The translations under genes were made by a program, and so were the position numbers. Of a stretch of 64,000 nucleotides of DNA, positions 32,201 to 44,142 are shown in pieces. The notes below the pieces were generated by a model. It did not search any database. It was not told the DNA's origin and was given only the letters and a program-made list of their open reading frames with translations. The stretch spans positions 6,573,001 through 6,637,000 of the forward strand of contig NC_003075.7 of the NCBI RefSeq assembly GCF_000001735.4, given 5' to 3'. The DNA is from Arabidopsis thaliana (taxonomy: Eukaryota; Streptophyta; Magnoliopsida; Brassicales; Brassicaceae). Position 1 is the first letter of the stretch; each line of letters starts with the position of its first letter.

Positions 32201-32450
32201 ACTCATACCCAAGAAGCCAAATATTCAACGCTGAAGATTTCAGGTAACGCAGATCATCAGAAGCAGGAGGGGTAGCAATGGCAAGAGCGTCGGCAGATCC
32301 CCATAAGTCTGCACTGTGCTTCTTCCAGTGTTCATACAATGCTCTTGCACGTGAGATAAAGTTTTTAACATCTATGGAATAAGTATTCCCAGCTTTTGGA
32401 GGCACTCCACTAGGAGGGGCTCGGGCATTACCATTCCGAGAGTCTGCCAT
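29226..32450 (-). CDS. SPT16: FACT complex subunit SPT16
   Basis: Uninterrupted frame of 1074 residues, start ATG at 32450, normal SPT16 length. N-terminal domain with an aminopeptidase (M24)-like fold without catalysis (about 20-430; NTVYQAALSVVEKNAPEF, GTGIGLEFRESG). Then a charged linker, the SPT16 middle domain (about 540-700; IYLKEVSFRTKDSRHSSEV), a PH/Rtt106-like domain (about 720-930; FANIKHAFFQPAEKEM, FNHFANRVNDMWQLPQF), and a long acidic Ser/Asp/Glu tail ending in a basic KRKHR. SPT16 pairs with SSRP1 to form the histone chaperone FACT in the nucleus, which moves nucleosomes for RNA polymerase II. No intron in the coding part; a leader intron is likely. A partial copy is GTC2 at 11660-13262. 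Confidence 0.96.
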   Translation of the reverse strand: MADSRNGNARAPPSGVPPKAGNTYSIDVKNFISRARALYEHWKKHSADLWGSADALAIATPPASDDLRYLKSSALNIWLLGYEFPDTIMVFTKKQIHFLCSRNKASLLEVVKKPAHDELKLDVIMHVKPKGDDGTGLMDAIFRAIRDLSRGDGNDSQVVGHIAREAPEGKLLETWTERLKNANFQFVDITGGLSDLFAVKDDTEVMSVKKAAYLAYSVMKNVVVPNLESAIDEEKDVTHSALMDLTEKAILEPTKASVKLKPENVDICYPPIFQSGGKFDLKPSAASNDELLTYDPASIIICAVGARYNSYCSNVARTYLIDATSLQSKAYEVLLKAHEAAIDALRSGRKINTVYQAALSVVEKNAPEFVDKLTKSAGTGIGLEFRESGLNINAKNDKVLRPKMAFNVSLGFQNLECESESRSKNKKFSLLLADTVLVTDQKPELLTKCSKSVKDVAYSFKEDEEEEKPRKKARTSGSENYITKTALRSDDHVVSKEELRKQHQAELARQKNEETARRLAGDSSGAGDSRSTAKTSADVVAYKNVNDMPHKELMIQVDTRNEAVLLPIYGSLVPFHVATIRTVSGNQDTNRNCYIRIIFNVPGTPFNPHDSNSLKNQGAIYLKEVSFRTKDSRHSSEVTQQIKTLRRQVMARESERAERATLVTQEKLQLAGNKFKPLRLSELWIRPPFSGRKKIPGTLEAHANGFRYSTTRPDERVDVLFANIKHAFFQPAEKEMITLLHFHLHNHIMVGTKKTKDVQFYVEVMDVVQSLGGGRRSAYDPDEIDEEQRERDRKNKINMDFNHFANRVNDMWQLPQFASLDLEFDQPLRELGFHGVPHKTSAFIIPTSSCLVELIEYPFLVVSLSEIEIVNLERVGFGQKNFDMAIIFKDFKKDVLRVDSVPTSSLEGIKEWLDTTDIKYYESKLNLNWRQILKTITDDPQSFIDDGGWEFLNLDGSDSESGGSEESDKGYEPSDVEVESESEDEASESESLVESDDDEEEDSEQESEEEKGKTWDELEREATNADREHGVESDSEEERKRRKMKAFGKSRPGTSGGGGSSSMKNMPPSKRKHR

Positions 32451-32475
32451 CTAAAGAGTCCAGCAGCAACCTATA

Positions 32476-33202
32476 CTGCGAAGAAAAAGTAAAATAATAC
32501 TCAGAAACAAGAAAGTTTTACATAAACGAGACAGAGAGAGATTCACAAGCCTAAAGCTTTCACTAATCAGGAAAAAAACAAAAGACTAATCTTTTTATCA
32601 AAAATTGAAAAGACCAACAAAACCTTATCTCGTGAATGCCAAATAAAGTTCAACAGTTTTTAAACAACGTCAATCTCCAAATGCGCAGGACATAATCATA
32701 TACATATAGGTATTGGCAACAAAAACGTGAAAATGAGAACTAATATCGCAAAACATTAGACTCTATATATATCAAAAACGTGAAACAATGTCGAGAGATA
32801 TAAACTTAACGAATCCAAATTGAAATCTAGGGTTTCATAGCCTTCAAAATAGGTCAAAATTTGCAGTAAATTACACCAAATTTCAGACCCAGAAAGAAAA
32901 ATTAGGGTAAGGAAAAAAAAAACCACTTCGAAATAGAATCAATAAAATCTCAAAATTAAAGCAAAGACGCGAACGGAAGCTTCGCACGGCGAAACCCTAG
33001 AAATGGAAGAACAAGAAAAAACAAAAATCAATTACTTGTCTAACGCAGCGAAATCAAAATGGATCGAGTTAAGAACATGATTTTAAACGAAGAATCAAAT
33101 CGAAGAACACGAAAACGAGATTTAAACAAGTTGAATCGTAGATTAAAAACAGTGAGAAATCGAAAAAGGGGGAAGAACAGAAAAATCAAGCGAAGAGTTT
33201 AC
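32476..33202 (-). other. Predicted 5'-leader intron of SPT16
   Basis: On the minus strand a donor CTGG|GTAAAC at 33202 and an acceptor with a pyrimidine tract, TTTTTCTTCGCAG, ending at 32476, bracket AT-rich DNA. The remaining leader would join about 25 bases before the ATG. Leader introns are common in constitutive plant genes. Predicted from sequence only. Confidence 0.5.
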
Positions 33203-33394
33203 CCAGATGGTTAACGGAGGAAAATAACAAGGTAGCTTTACACAAAGGCGGTTTTGGCCGCGAAACAAGAAGAAAAACAAACTCCGGCGAGGCTCTCTTC
33301 GAGAGAGAATGGGGAGAGAGTAAGCGAAAGTTACCAAAGAATGGTTTTTCTACCAAGGCATTTCCTGAGAGTGGAACATACTTTTATTCTGATG

Positions 33395-33500
33395 ATGGTG
33401 GGCTTCGCTTACTGTTAAACACCGATTTGTATTGGGCTTAACATAGTGACTAATAAAGGCCCATGTACTATATTTTTGTTTTGCCGGTGGCCCATTTACT
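33395..33500. promoter_or_regulatory. Cluster of GGCCCA/TGGGCT elements upstream of SPT16
   Basis: Four motifs in about 100 bp: GTGGGCTTC at about 33400, TTGGGCTTA at about 33433, AGGCCCATG at about 33458 and TGGCCCATT at about 33488. Such clusters are typical of promoters of growth-related plant genes. It fits an SPT16 promoter about 200 bp above the leader donor. Confidence 0.5.
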
Positions 33501-34060
33501 ATATCGTTGTCGATTTTGTTATATATGAATGATAAAAAATAAACAGCAACCGAGCTAATTGAACCAGAAGACCAAACCAAGTTTATCTCGAAATTAGACC
33601 GAAACTTGTTTACAACTCGATTGGTTTAAAACTCAAGAGAAATTAAACCGATTTTTAGTGTGACAATACATTATACATGCATGGATATGTGATCTCAAAT
33701 TTGTGCTTTAGTTTTAAGATTTGAGAGAGAGAGTTTTCAACTTTTGACCTTTGGCTATAACTACAAAATTATCTTTGTAAATGTAGTTTACAGTATATAA
33801 TGATGAGGTACATAACCATATTATAAAGTTAATGAAGTAAATGATTATCACTTTTTTTATTTGCAAAATCACTTAATTGGGAAGTGATTTCTCAAAAAAA
33901 GAAAAAATGCTATGTTATTAAATAAATGATGAATCATTACATTTTATGTTTGTTTTATACTATATATCTAAGTATATACTCTTACCAAAAAAAAAATTAG
34001 TATATAATGATTTATCTTATATGCGGTTTAGAATTGTTTGAAGCTAGATCAATGTACGCT
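33501..34060. other. AT-rich spacer between SPT16 and the ankyrin gene region
   Basis: No coding signal was seen. It has low-complexity A/T runs and a near-duplicate TATATATCTAAGTATATACTC and AGTATATAATGATTT. Confidence 0.35.
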
Positions 34061-34285
34061 TAATGCCTAACACTGTTTCAGAGCGATATCGCCATATGGT
34101 TGATCCTGTTTCAATACCTGTAATTCAAAAAACAACACATTTCAGCTAAGAGGCAATGCAGAGATAGAAAAATAAAGGAACAATCCCTATTGAGGAACAA
34201 TTACCAATGTCGAAAACATTCGAGCAGCTAATTTCCTTGTCTTTCCAGCCAATATCTTGCTCAAACTTAGATCTCCAATGCTCTA
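34055..34285 (-). pseudogene. Possible two-exon gene remnant, unrecognised
   Basis: On the minus strand an acceptor-like TTGTAG precedes a reading HWRSKFEQDIGWKDKEISCS NVFDI. This is followed by a donor G|GTAATT at about 34204 and an acceptor ATTACAG at about 34120. Joined, the frame runs on with IETGSTIWRYRSETVLGIKR and stops. The clean splice and codon-like composition suggest a real or former 3' end of a gene, but I do not recognise the protein and found no upstream exon. Confidence 0.35.
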
Positions 34286-34878
34286 CAATGTTCAAAGAAT
34301 GTTACACGTTAGTAGAGAAACAATAAGCTCTCAAAGCTAGCTACGTACATGGTTTTTGGAATCTTTATTTACCTTGTTCTCTTTGGCAAAGCATCAGAAA
34401 TTATGGGAGCTTTCATCATTTTCTCTTGTTGTCATTATACCGGCGACTACTCCAATGGCTCCAGCATGCCAATGACTTTGCTTGTGTCGTATTGGAACAT
34501 GTCGAATTCTCGACTTTCTTATCATTTATATCTTTGCTGATTATTTTGATATGATCAAACGACGACGTTTTAGTGATATGATTACTCTCATGTTGTGAAT
34601 TCTGATTTTCACAATGTGTTGGGTTGGTAGGATTTATATTCTCTTAAATTAATGTATCAAGTTCTACTTAAATTTGTAGTATCCCTAGAGAAGACTTTTT
34701 TTTTGTAGTCTCTTTCTCTGAGTTCATCTAGTGTTTGTCTTCTATTGGCTTAAACAAATGATTGGTCAAGTCAACATCAAATACTTGTTCAAACGATGAC
34801 ATTATATTCTATAAGTAAATGTAAAGTTTTTATTTCTTGAAGAAAAACAAAGACTTGTTTCTTCTTGTTCTTGATATA

Positions 34879-36358
34879 ATGGATCCAAGATTGATCGTAG
34901 CTACTCAAATCGGAAGCATCGATGAATTGTATGCTCATATCCATGAGAATCCATACATTCTTGAAATCATTGATGCAATACCTTTCATCAACACTCCTCT
35001 CCATATAGCTTCTGCTTCTGGTAACCTTTCTTTTGCCATGGAGCTGATGAATCTTAAGCCGTCTTTCGCGAGAAAACTTAACACATACGGGTTAAGTCCA
35101 TTGCATCTTGCTATAGAGGAAGGTCAAACACGGTTGGTTCTAAGTTTACTCAAGGTTGATTCTGACCTTGTTCGCCTTCGAGGAAGAGAAGGTAATATAT
35201 TTTTCATTTTCTACTACTATGACATCATATAGCTAGTTTATTAGACCAACCAAGTTGTGTATTGTTTTCTTGAAATTGTTTGATCTTTTGTTATTACTAT
35301 AAATGGTTGAAATAGTTTGATTTCGAATACAAGGTATGACGCCGTTTCATCAAGTAGTAAGAAGAGGAGAAACTGATCTTATGACAGAGTTCCTCTTAGC
35401 TTGTCCTGGTTGCATTAAAGATGCAAACGTGAACGGTGAAACCGCTCTACACATCGCGGTTTCAAACGATAGATACGAAGAGCTTGAAGTACTCTTGGGA
35501 TGGGTACAAAGACTTCGTCAAACAGACGCTGAATCGTTAGAGATGCAGTTTTTGAACAAACGTGATCAAGACGGTAACACAGCCTTACACATAGCAGCAT
35601 ATCAGAACAGATTCAAAGCAGTAAAGATATTGGTAAAATGTTCTGCAGTAAACCGGAACATTCATAACCGGACAGGTTTAACCGCCCTAGATATCTTACA
35701 TAACCAGAGAGATCATCACGCAAACAGTAATATCGAAAACATAATCCGAAAATGGGGAGGTAAGAGTGGAAACTCTCTACCAAAATCCAAGAAAGTGTCG
35801 GAAATCTTGAGATCTCCGATTAGTTTCACCGAGCATTTGTTCACGCAAACAGCCCGGTATAGGAACCAGACTTCTGAAGGAACACGCAGCGCGCTTCTAG
35901 TGATAGCCGCGCTGATAATCACAGCTACTTATCAAACAGCTTTGCAGCCACCAGGAGGTGTATATCAAGAAAATGCAGCAGAAGAAAGTAAAAAGAGTGT
36001 TGGTACTGTTGTGATGAGTCATAAATATTTCTTTGTTCTTCGAGGTGTGAATACTATGGCTTTCGTTGGAGCGATTTTCATGGCGTTTTGTTTGTTACCA
36101 GCTGGTGAAGGCTATGTATGGTGGTTTCTTTGGATAGCAGTGCCATTGTATGTTTCTTACTTGGTTTCGATGTCGGTTATATCTCCAGATACAGTGTGGT
36201 ACGTCTCTACTAATGCAGGCTCGGTTATAATCGTTGTTTTCGCTTACATGGTTGTGTTTTTCTTGCGGTGGAAGCGGTCTAAGAAGAAGGTACCTGGAAC
36301 TAGTAGTGAGTTGATTCTTGAAGGCTTGACAACTCTGGATTTAGCTAAAGGATCATAA
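34879..36358 (+). CDS. Ankyrin repeat membrane protein with PGG domain
   Basis: Two exons, 34879-35191 and 35334-36358, joined in phase 1 (REG|MTPFHQ). The product is 445 residues. The start ATG opens MDPRLIVATQIGSIDELYAH. About five to six ankyrin repeats fill residues 1-230 (TPLHIASASGNL, SPLHLAIEEGQT, TALHIAVSNDRY, TALHIAAYQNRF). The PGG domain begins RNQTSEGTRSALLVIAALI and contains LQPPGGVYQ. Four hydrophobic segments follow to about residue 425 (AFVGAIFMAFCLLPA; WIAVPLYVSYLVSMSVI; VIIVVFAYMVVFF). This is the ACD6-like ankyrin-TM architecture; some members act in plant defence at the plasma membrane. The role of this gene is unknown to me. It is convergent with the kinase gene. Confidence 0.93.
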
Positions 36359-36792
36359 GTGAAAATAAGATTGTTTCCATGTAATAAGTTTCTGAAGAAA
36401 TCTAACCTTTATAACAAAGAGGCAAACAAATACATCAAATAATGTTTCATTTACAATCCACACAAAAAAGGAAGAGTCTATATTTGTTGCTAACAATAAT
36501 AAAAAATGTAAAGTTTTGTAGTGTTTAGATTAAATAAACAAATACAATTTTCCATGGCCAAAGAGCTTTCTTCTCTATTTATCTCTCTCTATCTGTTTTT
36601 GTTTCCGGCTTCTTCTGTCAGAAACAAATGGCCGATGGTGACTCTGCTTCTGCACTTATACAGAACAGAACCAAACCTGTCCTTTTTGCTTTCATGATCA
36701 GAGAGCTCTCTGGTTTTCTTAGTGTACAAAACATACTTTTCTCTCCTCCTAAAAAGCTTCTCTGTAGTAAGGTCAGTGTTCCCGGTCTCTGA

Positions 36793-39700
36793 TTACAATT
36801 GCTCGCGACCGGTGACTGATTTCAATTTCTGCTGCAGCTGTAGATAAACACAAGAGATGGATGATTATGGTTCAGAAATCAGATTTTACTCAATGTGAGT
36901 TCAGTTTCAACAACTAGCAAATTTGTTTCATGAGTTGTTCATGAGATCAAGTGAATTCACTTACTTGGGTCTGTTTTGATTTTTCTACTTCAAGTTCTTC
37001 CGTCAACTCTTTCATCCTAAAGAAATTGAATTTCAGAAGCAATTAGATAGACTATACCACATTGATCTCCTATAAGAAAGGTGTGATTGATTGAAGAAGA
37101 GGAACAACCTAGCTCGAAGCTCGGTTATCTTGGTAAGTAGTAACCTCTCTCGCTCAGCTGCTGTAAGTTCTACAACCTGTAATCCCAAGACAAAGACCAA
37201 AAATGTGAGTGACATTATTTTGAGAATGAATAGTAGGTTAAATAAATCTACTTACGGTTCCATTGCTGTCAGATCCTCGAGGCAAAGGCGGCAACTTTCC
37301 ATTTTGAGAACCTATAACAAGGATCAGAAAATTGATCAACTGTCGCCAATATTTTATCGCTATAACAGACAAAGTGGATAGAAGTGTCTATCTTACCATC
37401 TGTTGTTTCAGCAGCTTGTTGTAAGGTATTCACTAGATTCATAATAAGATCCTGAAGTTGGAGAGTTCCGTTAAGACAATACAAAACTTGAGGAATGAAT
37501 ACAATCGAGTTAAACTCAAGTCTCAGTGTGATAATGTTCTTATACTTCTTTTCTCACCTGCTGCATTGAATTTTGCTGGAACAGATTTTGAAGCTGAGGT
37601 ATAATGAATGAGAGATGACTACTTGACTCCTTGATGGCCTGGCCCGTTGGCTGTTGCGGGAAAATAAGATTGTTATGGTAAGAAAACATAAATTCCTGGA
37701 AGTCTTTGTAGTAGCAAACTTACCATTTTAGAATCAAGTATCCAATTCCCAACACTGGCAGATTTTCTCAAAGGGGATGCCTGTAGTTTAAAGAGTATGA
37801 ATTAATCAGGTAAAACCCAGGAGACAAAAATCATCACTACACTAGAACAGAAAGACTAAAACAAACTCGCGAAGATCGACAAAGGACTAAGTAGAATATC
37901 CTAGGTTAGGTTGGTCTAGTTATTAACTTCCATATAAAGACGAATGTGAATAGCAGAAAAAGATATACATACCCTTGCAAGATCCAAGTTTTCTGATGTT
38001 ACTGAAAATCTTCCTTTGATTTGAACCACATTAGCCTTCGACTTGTCATCTATAGAATCACGAAATCCTGTACAAGATAGACAACCACGCTAAGTCAACC
38101 GCACTAGAAGCAACTGAAATTACTAAGCTGCATGAAGATCGATAATGTATTTCCTCACCTCCAGAAGATTTGATAGGAGCTGAAAGACTGTTTGCTGAAG
38201 CACGATTTGGAAGATTCAAAGGACCACTAAAGCTGGGTGCCCTCCGGACTGATGATTTCAGTTGCCGTTCACTCTCAGACCTAGCAGATATCAAATTTCA
38301 TGTTGGAGCATTTGAAAGTTGCGAAAGAAAGGAGAAGCAGAATACTGTAATCAAATGATCTCTCAAACAACAATTAACTAATAATAGCCAGGACCTAACC
38401 TTTCATAACCATGAACCTTCTCTGAGTCTGAATTGATTAACACGACACCGGATGAAAGTGGTCCACTATGAGTCTGGAGTCTCACTGGCTTACCCTTGGC
38501 CTGTGGAACGTCTTGTTCTGAACTTGATGCCGGTTGTTCCACAGAAGAAGTGGTTGAATTGAGAGTGGATTTCTCTTCACAGATAGGTTCTACCACCTCA
38601 GTATCTGAAGCTTTTTCCTTTCCATTCATGTTTTCAGATAGCAATTGACTACCAGATACTTGCCCTCTGTCATTCACCTGCAATGTGTTTCCCAATAAGT
38701 TCAAACAACCAGATACCAAGAGAGTGAAGAGATATAAGATGATTTCGCTGAATATTTCTTTGCGAATTACTAGCCTTATTATGCAACTGTTCGCCAAAAG
38801 ATTCTTCTTCTTCCCTACTCTCTGTTAGAATGTCATCATCATCTAGCTATTGCACACAAAAAAAGAAACTATAAGAATATTTGACGAAAACCAATGGTTT
38901 CTTAAATGGCATCATTTAAGAGATACTATCAAAGCATAGCTTACCAAAGATGCTTGTTCTTTCAAATCTTCGATATTGAAGTTCCAAGCACTTACTCCTC
39001 TTTGGTATTCACTCTGACATGAAAAACAACTTTTTATATAAGCATTCTGCAATTTGAGTCTTAAGTAATATACTCAAACTTGTGCGTTCGTCACCTGTGA
39101 TATAGCATCCTGGTCAGCAGAGGCCATTCCTTTCAAAGCAAGCTGTGCAGCATCCTTGGCCTGTTATACAACGACTCTATCAATTAGAGTAGAACAGGAC
39201 AAGTACTGCAAGCTCGACGAAGATATAAGCATGGCAAACCTGAAGAGCTTTTACGCGAGTCCAAAGAGGTGGTAAATCGACAAATAATTTTTTTACACAG
39301 ATCTCTGGAGGCTTCACATTCTTGAAAAATGAGTGTTTCAACAATTTTTCAGCAGTTGGCCTTTTTGTTTGATCTTTCACCAGACACAATGCTACCAATT
39401 CTTTAAAGGACTGAGCGCAGCTGGACATCTTCTAGTTAGAACAATCCTCGAAATGGAAAGTATTCAAATAAAATAAGAATATACCTAGGAAGAACACGCG
39501 TACCTTTGAAAACTTCTTATCACGGTCATAATCAAGGCCAGGTGGTGCATTTTGGATAGTCATTAAGAGTACCTGTTACCAGGAAAAAAGGAATAAGATC
39601 TGTTCTTAATACATATAAGGAAAATAATGAATACCTTCATAGGGGGATATTTTGAGAAAGGTGCATGACCGTGAGCCAACTCCAGCGCCGTTATTCCAAA

Positions 39701-41634
39701 AGACCATATATCAGCCCTGTAAGGAAGGTACAGAAGAACAAACCAACCAATAACTGTTATTGCATTTCTTTGATGCAAACAGTTTCTAAAGATTTTTCAT
39801 TTCATTTGACATAAAAATACTCAAATGATAGTAACTTTTAAACAGCTGCGGGGCTGAAACAATCACACACTATCTAGATCAACTAAAATCAACGGCTTTC
39901 GATTTTGAGAAGTTGGATGACATATACCAAATTGAACAAACCGCTATATTTAACAAGGACCATGCAGAGAAGTTGAGTATATTAGTTGGCACTTGATATT
40001 AAAGCATAAACTCACTTTGAATTGTATCCACTCCCTGGCTGCAAGACTTCCGGTGCCATCCTACAAAAAGAAACAAGATATGACATGTCAACCATCGAGT
40101 AGAGAGAAACTGTGAAGCTTAAGAAGACCGAAACGAGAAAACTACAGTAACCAACCAGCATGGAGTACCAACAAATGTATTTCTTGCACGTTGCCTATCG
40201 CCATTGTCAAACAAACATGCAGAGACACCAAAATCACCTAACTTAATCTCGCCAGTGTCATCAAGAAGTATGTTTCCAGCCTAATATATAAGACACACAA
40301 AAAAGTTTTGAATATAGTCATGGATCATGGATGATCTATCAAAGTACAGTGTGAAGCTGACCTTAACATCTCGATGGATATGCCCTTGTCTATGAAGATA
40401 ATCAAGAGCTTTAAGTGTTTCTTTCAGCATAGAACATATAGCCGCCTCTTCAAATCCATCTGGATACGCTGCTTTCATTAGATGCAAACACGAACCCTGA
40501 GCCATAAATGGCATAACGACCCATAGATGATGATCAACAGCAAACGAACAAAACGACTTTATAACATTCGGATGGTCTATCAAAGTCATAGTCTGAGCCT
40601 CCCTCCTTATATCATCCTAAAATAACCAAAACAATGCATTAAATTCGCAGAAACGAAAACACAAGAACAAGAAACAAATACAAAAAGGGAAAGAAGAGAG
40701 AGATCTAATAACTCTCCCATAATCCCATTTGATCTTAAATGATTAAACCAACCAAACCTAAACACAAAATGTGAAGGTGGTAACAATTTGGTCACAACCC
40801 ATCAAAAAAGATAACAGCTTTTTTGCTACAACGAAGCAAAGTTTCGATCTTTAGTGAAGCTAACACAAACACAACCGCAAACGCAAAATGGGAAGATGAT
40901 AACACAATTTGGTCACAACCCATCAAAAAAGATAATAGCTTTATTGCTACAACGAAGCAAACTTTCGATTCTTTAGTGAAGTTAACACAAACACTAACGC
41001 AAAATGGGAAGATGATAACACAATTTGGTCATAACCCATCAAAAAAGATAACAGCTTTATTGCTACAACGAAGCAAAGTTTCGATTTTTAGTGAAGCTAA
41101 CACAAACGCAAACGCAAATGGGAAGATAATAACACAATTTTGGTCATAAGCCCATCAAAAAAGATGATAGCTTTAATGCTACAACGAAGCAAAGTTTCGA
41201 TTTTTAGTGAAGCTAACAGAAACGCAAACGCAAAATGAGAAGATGATAACACAATTTGGTCATCGCCCATCAAAAAAGATGATAGCTTTATTGCAACAAC
41301 GAAGCAAAGTTTCGATTTTTAGTGAAGCTACACATGATCTCAATTTTGTATCCCAAAATCAAAAATCCCCAACTCAAAATACACATACTCAAATTCGATG
41401 CTGAAGCTAAAAGAGATCAAATTTAGAACAAACCAGATTACTATTGCAGCGATCGAGATCCAAAGACTTGATAGCAACAACTTCATTAGTAGGAAGATAA
41501 ATAGCACGATGAACAACAGCACTAGCACCATATCCAACTTCTTCCATAAGTTTATAATCTTTAGGGTTTACAGAGAAACCTTTCTTCTTCTTCTTATCAC
41601 CACCACCACCACCACCACTACTAGTACTCGCCAT
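36793..41634 (-). CDS. STE20-like Ser/Thr kinase with coiled-coil tail
   Basis: I resolved 20 coding exons: 41634-41434, 40616-40362, 40280-40156, 40060-40016, 39716-39635, 39572-39504, 39410-39240, 39160-39095, 39013-38945, 38846-38775, 38677-38400, 38280-38159, 38067-37973, 37780-37724, 37650-37558, 37451-37397, 37311-37256, 37176-37109, 37016-36965, 36837-36793. Together about 691 residues in one frame. N-terminal Gly and Lys runs precede the kinase domain: G-loop GYGASAVV at 34, Lys56, HRDVK at 148, DFG at 168, GTPCWMAPE. This is closest to STE20/OSR1-Fray kinases. The C-terminus has Ser-rich regulatory sequence and a Leu/Glu-rich coiled coil ([17 protein letters not shown]). Intron 10 appears to use a GC donor, and intron 1 holds a minisatellite. 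Substrates are unknown to me. Confidence 0.92.
40783..41335. repeat. Minisatellite of about 115 bp in kinase intron 1
   Basis: Nearly five copies of a unit that includes CAATTTGGTCATAACCCATC, GCTACAACGAAGCAAAGTTT and AAATGGGAAGATGATAACAC. Unit starts at about 40783, 40899, 41015, 41129 and 41246, so the period is 114-117 bp. Copies differ by a few substitutions and small indels. The whole array lies inside the 817-bp first intron, close to the start codon. Confidence 0.9.
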
Positions 41635-44142
41635 CTTCTTACGTCGTCTCGAACCCAAAACAGCCCTAAAAACCACCAACCAAATCCGTCTTCAAAAAAA
41701 AAAAAAAAAGAGAATAAAAATCGAAATCGAAGTAAGAACAGAGAGACTTAGAAGTACTCTAGAGCAAGACGAAACCGAGACACCATTGTAAAAAATGAAG
41801 AAAAAAAAAACTCAATTTTGGATTTTTTGCCTTGTGAAGATTTGTTTTTCTTGTTACATTTTTGGATTCGGCTTGTGTGACTTTTATTTGCTAATCAAAA
41901 AGTTTGACCTCCACCAGAAGAAACGCGATTTGAGAAACGAGAGAGACAATGTGTGACGTGGCAAGTCTATTGAACATCTAAGATTAAGACACGTGGCTTT
42001 AATGTAATAGATTAGCGAATCCCATAAACTCTTATCTTTGGATAGTTTCACGAGTGACATTGACTAATGACTTTGGTTTTGGGCGTTGAATAACAATGAT
42101 TCTCTATCTATTTTTGTCAACGAATTTAGATTAATATCCTATTTGAGTTATTAGAGATTTCTAATTAATATCACGACACATAAATTATTAGAGATTGTCT
42201 ACTTTTTATAATAAGAATCTAACCTTATGAGATTCTATGAATATCATGGAATTTGTTTTGTATATACATAAATTATAAGAGATTTTATGTTATTAAATAT
42301 TCAGTTTTAATAAATTAGGAGAATTTTTTTGTAAATCATTTTTTTATGTTCAAAACTTCCAGGAATATATGTTTGATTGAATCTTATTTGTATAAGAAAG
42401 ATTTTTGTTTGAATCTTTTCTTTTACATAAAAAGGTATAAGATCCAAACTGTGAATACTATTTCAGGGATAAATCTTCTTGTTCCATATGTGTGTGAACA
42501 TTTCTGAATTAAGTTACATCTCGTATTTATTAATAGCTGTAATTTATTCTTACATATAGATATTCAAAAAAGTTGGCCTTTGATTTACATAAAGCGAAGT
42601 ATAGTTAATTATCATAGGCTAATACTAACTAACATTTTCAGAAACGTGAATCGTAAAATTATTTATACAACTGTGTCAGCATATGTTTAGTTACGTTCGA
42701 CAACTATAAGAAAAGATTTGGTAGCCCATATGTGAGAAAATATGTATCATTTCAACTTACATCAAAAGAAAAGGCAAAACATAGTTCCTTGATCAAAGTT
42801 TGAGAAAGTTAATAACCATTCCCTAGCTAATAGCACTCTAGAAATGTGACGGCGTCCATTGTGTCATTAAGATCACACTGCCGTCATTATCAGAAAACTA
42901 GGCAATTGTTTGTAGGAAAAGATAGCTGCAAAGATTCGAATGCCAGCAAACAGATTTTTAGAGGACATGTACAACATCATTAATTACAATGTGGGATCAG
43001 GAGAAAACCTAACTCTGCAAGAAAATGCTTTAACAATCTCTTAAACTATCTTTTAGTTCATGTTTTATTACTTTTCTCACTTGAAGTTTGTTTTGGATAG
43101 TGACAGCTTGTTCGTTTTGGATACTCATGTGTGTAATCTCTTCCAATGCTGTCTTTAGACTTTAATTAATTATGTTACACATGGTTTGGGTATCTCTTCT
43201 ATAAATGTTGCTACGAGGATTCTCATGTACGTAGTTTATTAGAAAAATGGATATGGGTTCAAAGTTGGTTGCTTCCTTAACATACCAAATCGAGTATATA
43301 TCTCTATCTTCTAATGCATGGTTAAGCTCGTTTAGTGCAGTTTGGTTTCTCTCTATCTGCATAAATTTTTATTAGTGAAAAACCAACTTTTGACTAGGAA
43401 AAAAAGATACTATATGGAAACTTCAACGTAGATCAGGGCAAATATAGCAAAGCCATGATTACTCAACTCTATGTACTGACACGCCATGACAAAAGTTTCA
43501 TGCAAGTTTCAAAAGTAAAGCATATACACAATTTGCAACTTGAATGTTTGTTCTCTACAGGCAAGTGAATATCCATAACATACTACAACTAACAAAACCT
43601 TTAATGATTTTATGATAGTGAGATTCCTAGTTGAATGTTCTCTAGAAAAAAGGTTAAATTGAGCAACCAAAACTGATCCAAGAAGAAAAACAATCATAAC
43701 GAGAAAGCTACTAGATACACATAGAGGTGACTCGAAGACGGAGTGATGTGCCATGAGATCAATTCGTAATATTTTGTGTATGTCTGAAAGTGTAGCCGTA
43801 CAAACCATAACACATCCATAACCTACTTTCAAATCATGAAACAATGTAAGGAATAAACCACATACATGTAGTCAGAAGCCGCAACACAATCTCATCAAGT
43901 GCAGAGTAAGAGACAAGTACACATATTCTTCTATACTTGCAACTTGCATCAACCACACCGCCGGAGACGGATGTGATATTTCAGACGACAAAACTAGTCA
44001 TTTAATAGATCACACAGCGGTTTTGTAAAACTTAAAAAATTAAAACATGAAAATTTTGTCCATATAGAACAATAGATGGGAAGAAAAAAGTTAAACGGGT
44101 AAGTGAAAAACATATAAACTATATAGACTTTGTAAATTGAGA
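41635..44142. other. Intergenic stretch without recognisable gene
   Basis: The first about 350 bp are the kinase leader and promoter (A-rich leader, ACGTGG at about 41992). The rest is AT-rich and holds only short open frames (43162-43362, 43509-43844) with no domain. Nothing else is supported here. Confidence 0.4.

Noticed and set aside
40823..41149. Repetitive protein-like open frame in the kinase intron
   Set aside because: It is just the translation of the 115-bp minisatellite and lies in an intron on the opposite strand.
40783..41335. CRISPR-like array
   Set aside because: Unit length of about 115 bp without unique spacers, and a plant nuclear context; it is a minisatellite.
41398..41751. 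Thr-rich open frame opposite kinase exon 1
   Set aside because: The Thr run is the antisense of the Gly run of the kinase N-terminus.
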